Shown: one piece after another, positions 7,475-7,742 of the stretch | Layout: the number at the start of each line of letters is the position of its first letter | Numbering within the stretch: the first letter of the stretch is position 1 | From: an uncultured Clostridia bacterium | GTDB taxonomy: Bacteria > Bacillota > Clostridia > Acetivibrionales > CALMWN01 | Assembly (NCBI GenBank): GCA_937873555.1 | Contig: CALMWN010000161.1 | Span: forward strand, 1-7,742 | Direction of reading: 5' to 3' | DNA: 7,742 bases | Notes under the pieces: model-generated | Seen by the model: the letters and a program-made list of their open reading frames with translations, nothing else | Database searches by the model: none | Told to the model about the DNA's origin: nothing | Translations under genes and position numbers: made by a program

Positions 7475-7549
7475 ATGCAAAAATCGGCTATGGTCAACAA
7501 TCTCAAGTGTAGAACATACTTGAATAAAAAATATATAAGACCCATATAA
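7475..7549 (+). CDS. 24-codon ORF behind a strong SD, probable gene scar
   Basis: AAGGGGAGGA (7459-7468) lies 6 bases before ATG 7475, as good a start as any in the window. The frame ends at TAA 7547-7549 after 24 codons (MQKSAMVNNLKC...). The peptide is basic and lacks the hydrophobic core and lipobox expected for the SBP whose remains follow in a different frame. It most likely marks the original start of that gene, now cut off by a deletion or rearrangement. Real translation of a small peptide cannot be excluded. Confidence 0.35.
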   Translation: MQKSAMVNNLKCRTYLNKKYIRPI

Positions 7550-7742
7550 ACAAATATGCCCCAAATATAAAAGCTACCCTGGATAAATATCCAGAACTGA
7601 AAAAGCAGATCTCCCTGGATGACGGGACAATTTACATGGTGCCTGAAACACGCCTTCAGGTCGATTTCAGGATAAGCAACGGCTTCCAGATGCGCAAGGA
7701 CTGGCTTGACAAGCTGCAGCTAAAGGTACCGGAGACTATTGA
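7528..7742 (+). pseudogene. Fragment of LplA-type sugar-binding protein, 5' end missing
   Basis: The frame open from 7528, just after a TAA at 7525-7527, reads a typical internal segment of LplA/YtcQ-type extracellular solute-binding proteins. It contains KYAPNIKATLDKYPELKKQ, then ISLDDGTIYMVPETR, then MRKDWLDKLQLKVPETI. It runs off the right edge. In intact proteins of roughly 500 residues this segment normally lies after a lipoprotein signal peptide and about 100 or more residues of the first lobe. Here neither precedes it in any frame. The strong SD and ATG at 7475 are in a different frame. The only in-frame ATG (7636) has no SD and would remove more of the lobe. The fragment would be the binding partner of the permeases if it were intact. 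A 5' deletion is the simplest reading; an assembly error is the alternative. Confidence 0.7.

Noticed and set aside
1..7742. CRISPR array, tRNA, rRNA or insertion sequence.
   Set aside because: No regularly spaced repeats, cloverleaf-like segments or transposase reading frames were seen on either strand.

Overview
The window looks like part of a carbohydrate-uptake and desulfation locus from a low-GC Firmicute. A clostridial relative is the best guess and a Paenibacillus-like bacillus is the alternative. The grounds are the AT-rich third positions, strong purine-rich Shine-Dalgarno (SD) sequences, TTG and GTG starts, and the pairing of LplB/YtcP-type permeases with a large membrane-bound AraC regulator, as in Bacillus subtilis yteP/ytcP/ytdP. 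This placement is inference, because no rRNA or other marker gene is present. All genes are on the + strand.

Layout: 48-1918 holds two ABC sugar-transporter permeases in tandem. 1919-2117 is a 199-base gap with a promoter-like element, a possible tiny ORF and three consecutive small inverted repeats. 2118-4448 encodes a 776-residue regulator with two membrane segments, an extracellular sensor region and a C-terminal AraC helix-turn-helix pair. 4525-6021 encodes a sulfatase with an intact C-x-P-x-R modification motif and no signal peptide. 6022-6163 is a gap with an orphan strong SD in front of a two-codon ORF. 6164-7411 encodes a TolB/PD40-type beta-propeller protein, also without a signal peptide. 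From 7475 there is a well-formed SD and ATG, but the frame ends after 24 codons. A piece of a solute-binding protein (SBP) then appears in another frame and runs off the window edge.

Working model (inference): an SBP delivers an oligosaccharide to the permease pair, which would be powered by a shared ATPase encoded elsewhere. The sulfatase and propeller protein would then process the sulfated sugar in the cytoplasm, and the membrane regulator would sense an extracellular cue and control the locus. The SBP encoded at the right end appears to have lost its signal peptide and N-terminal lobe. Either a second SBP lies outside the window (the bases before 48 are the obvious place) or the locus is decaying.

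Points most worth checking: four histidines of the propeller occupy the same position in four blade repeats, which suggests a catalytic or metal centre; the inverted-repeat leader before the regulator; and the two 'start without a gene' scars flanking the propeller gene. The starts of the second permease and the sulfatase were moved from the longest ORF start to internal codons with proper SDs.
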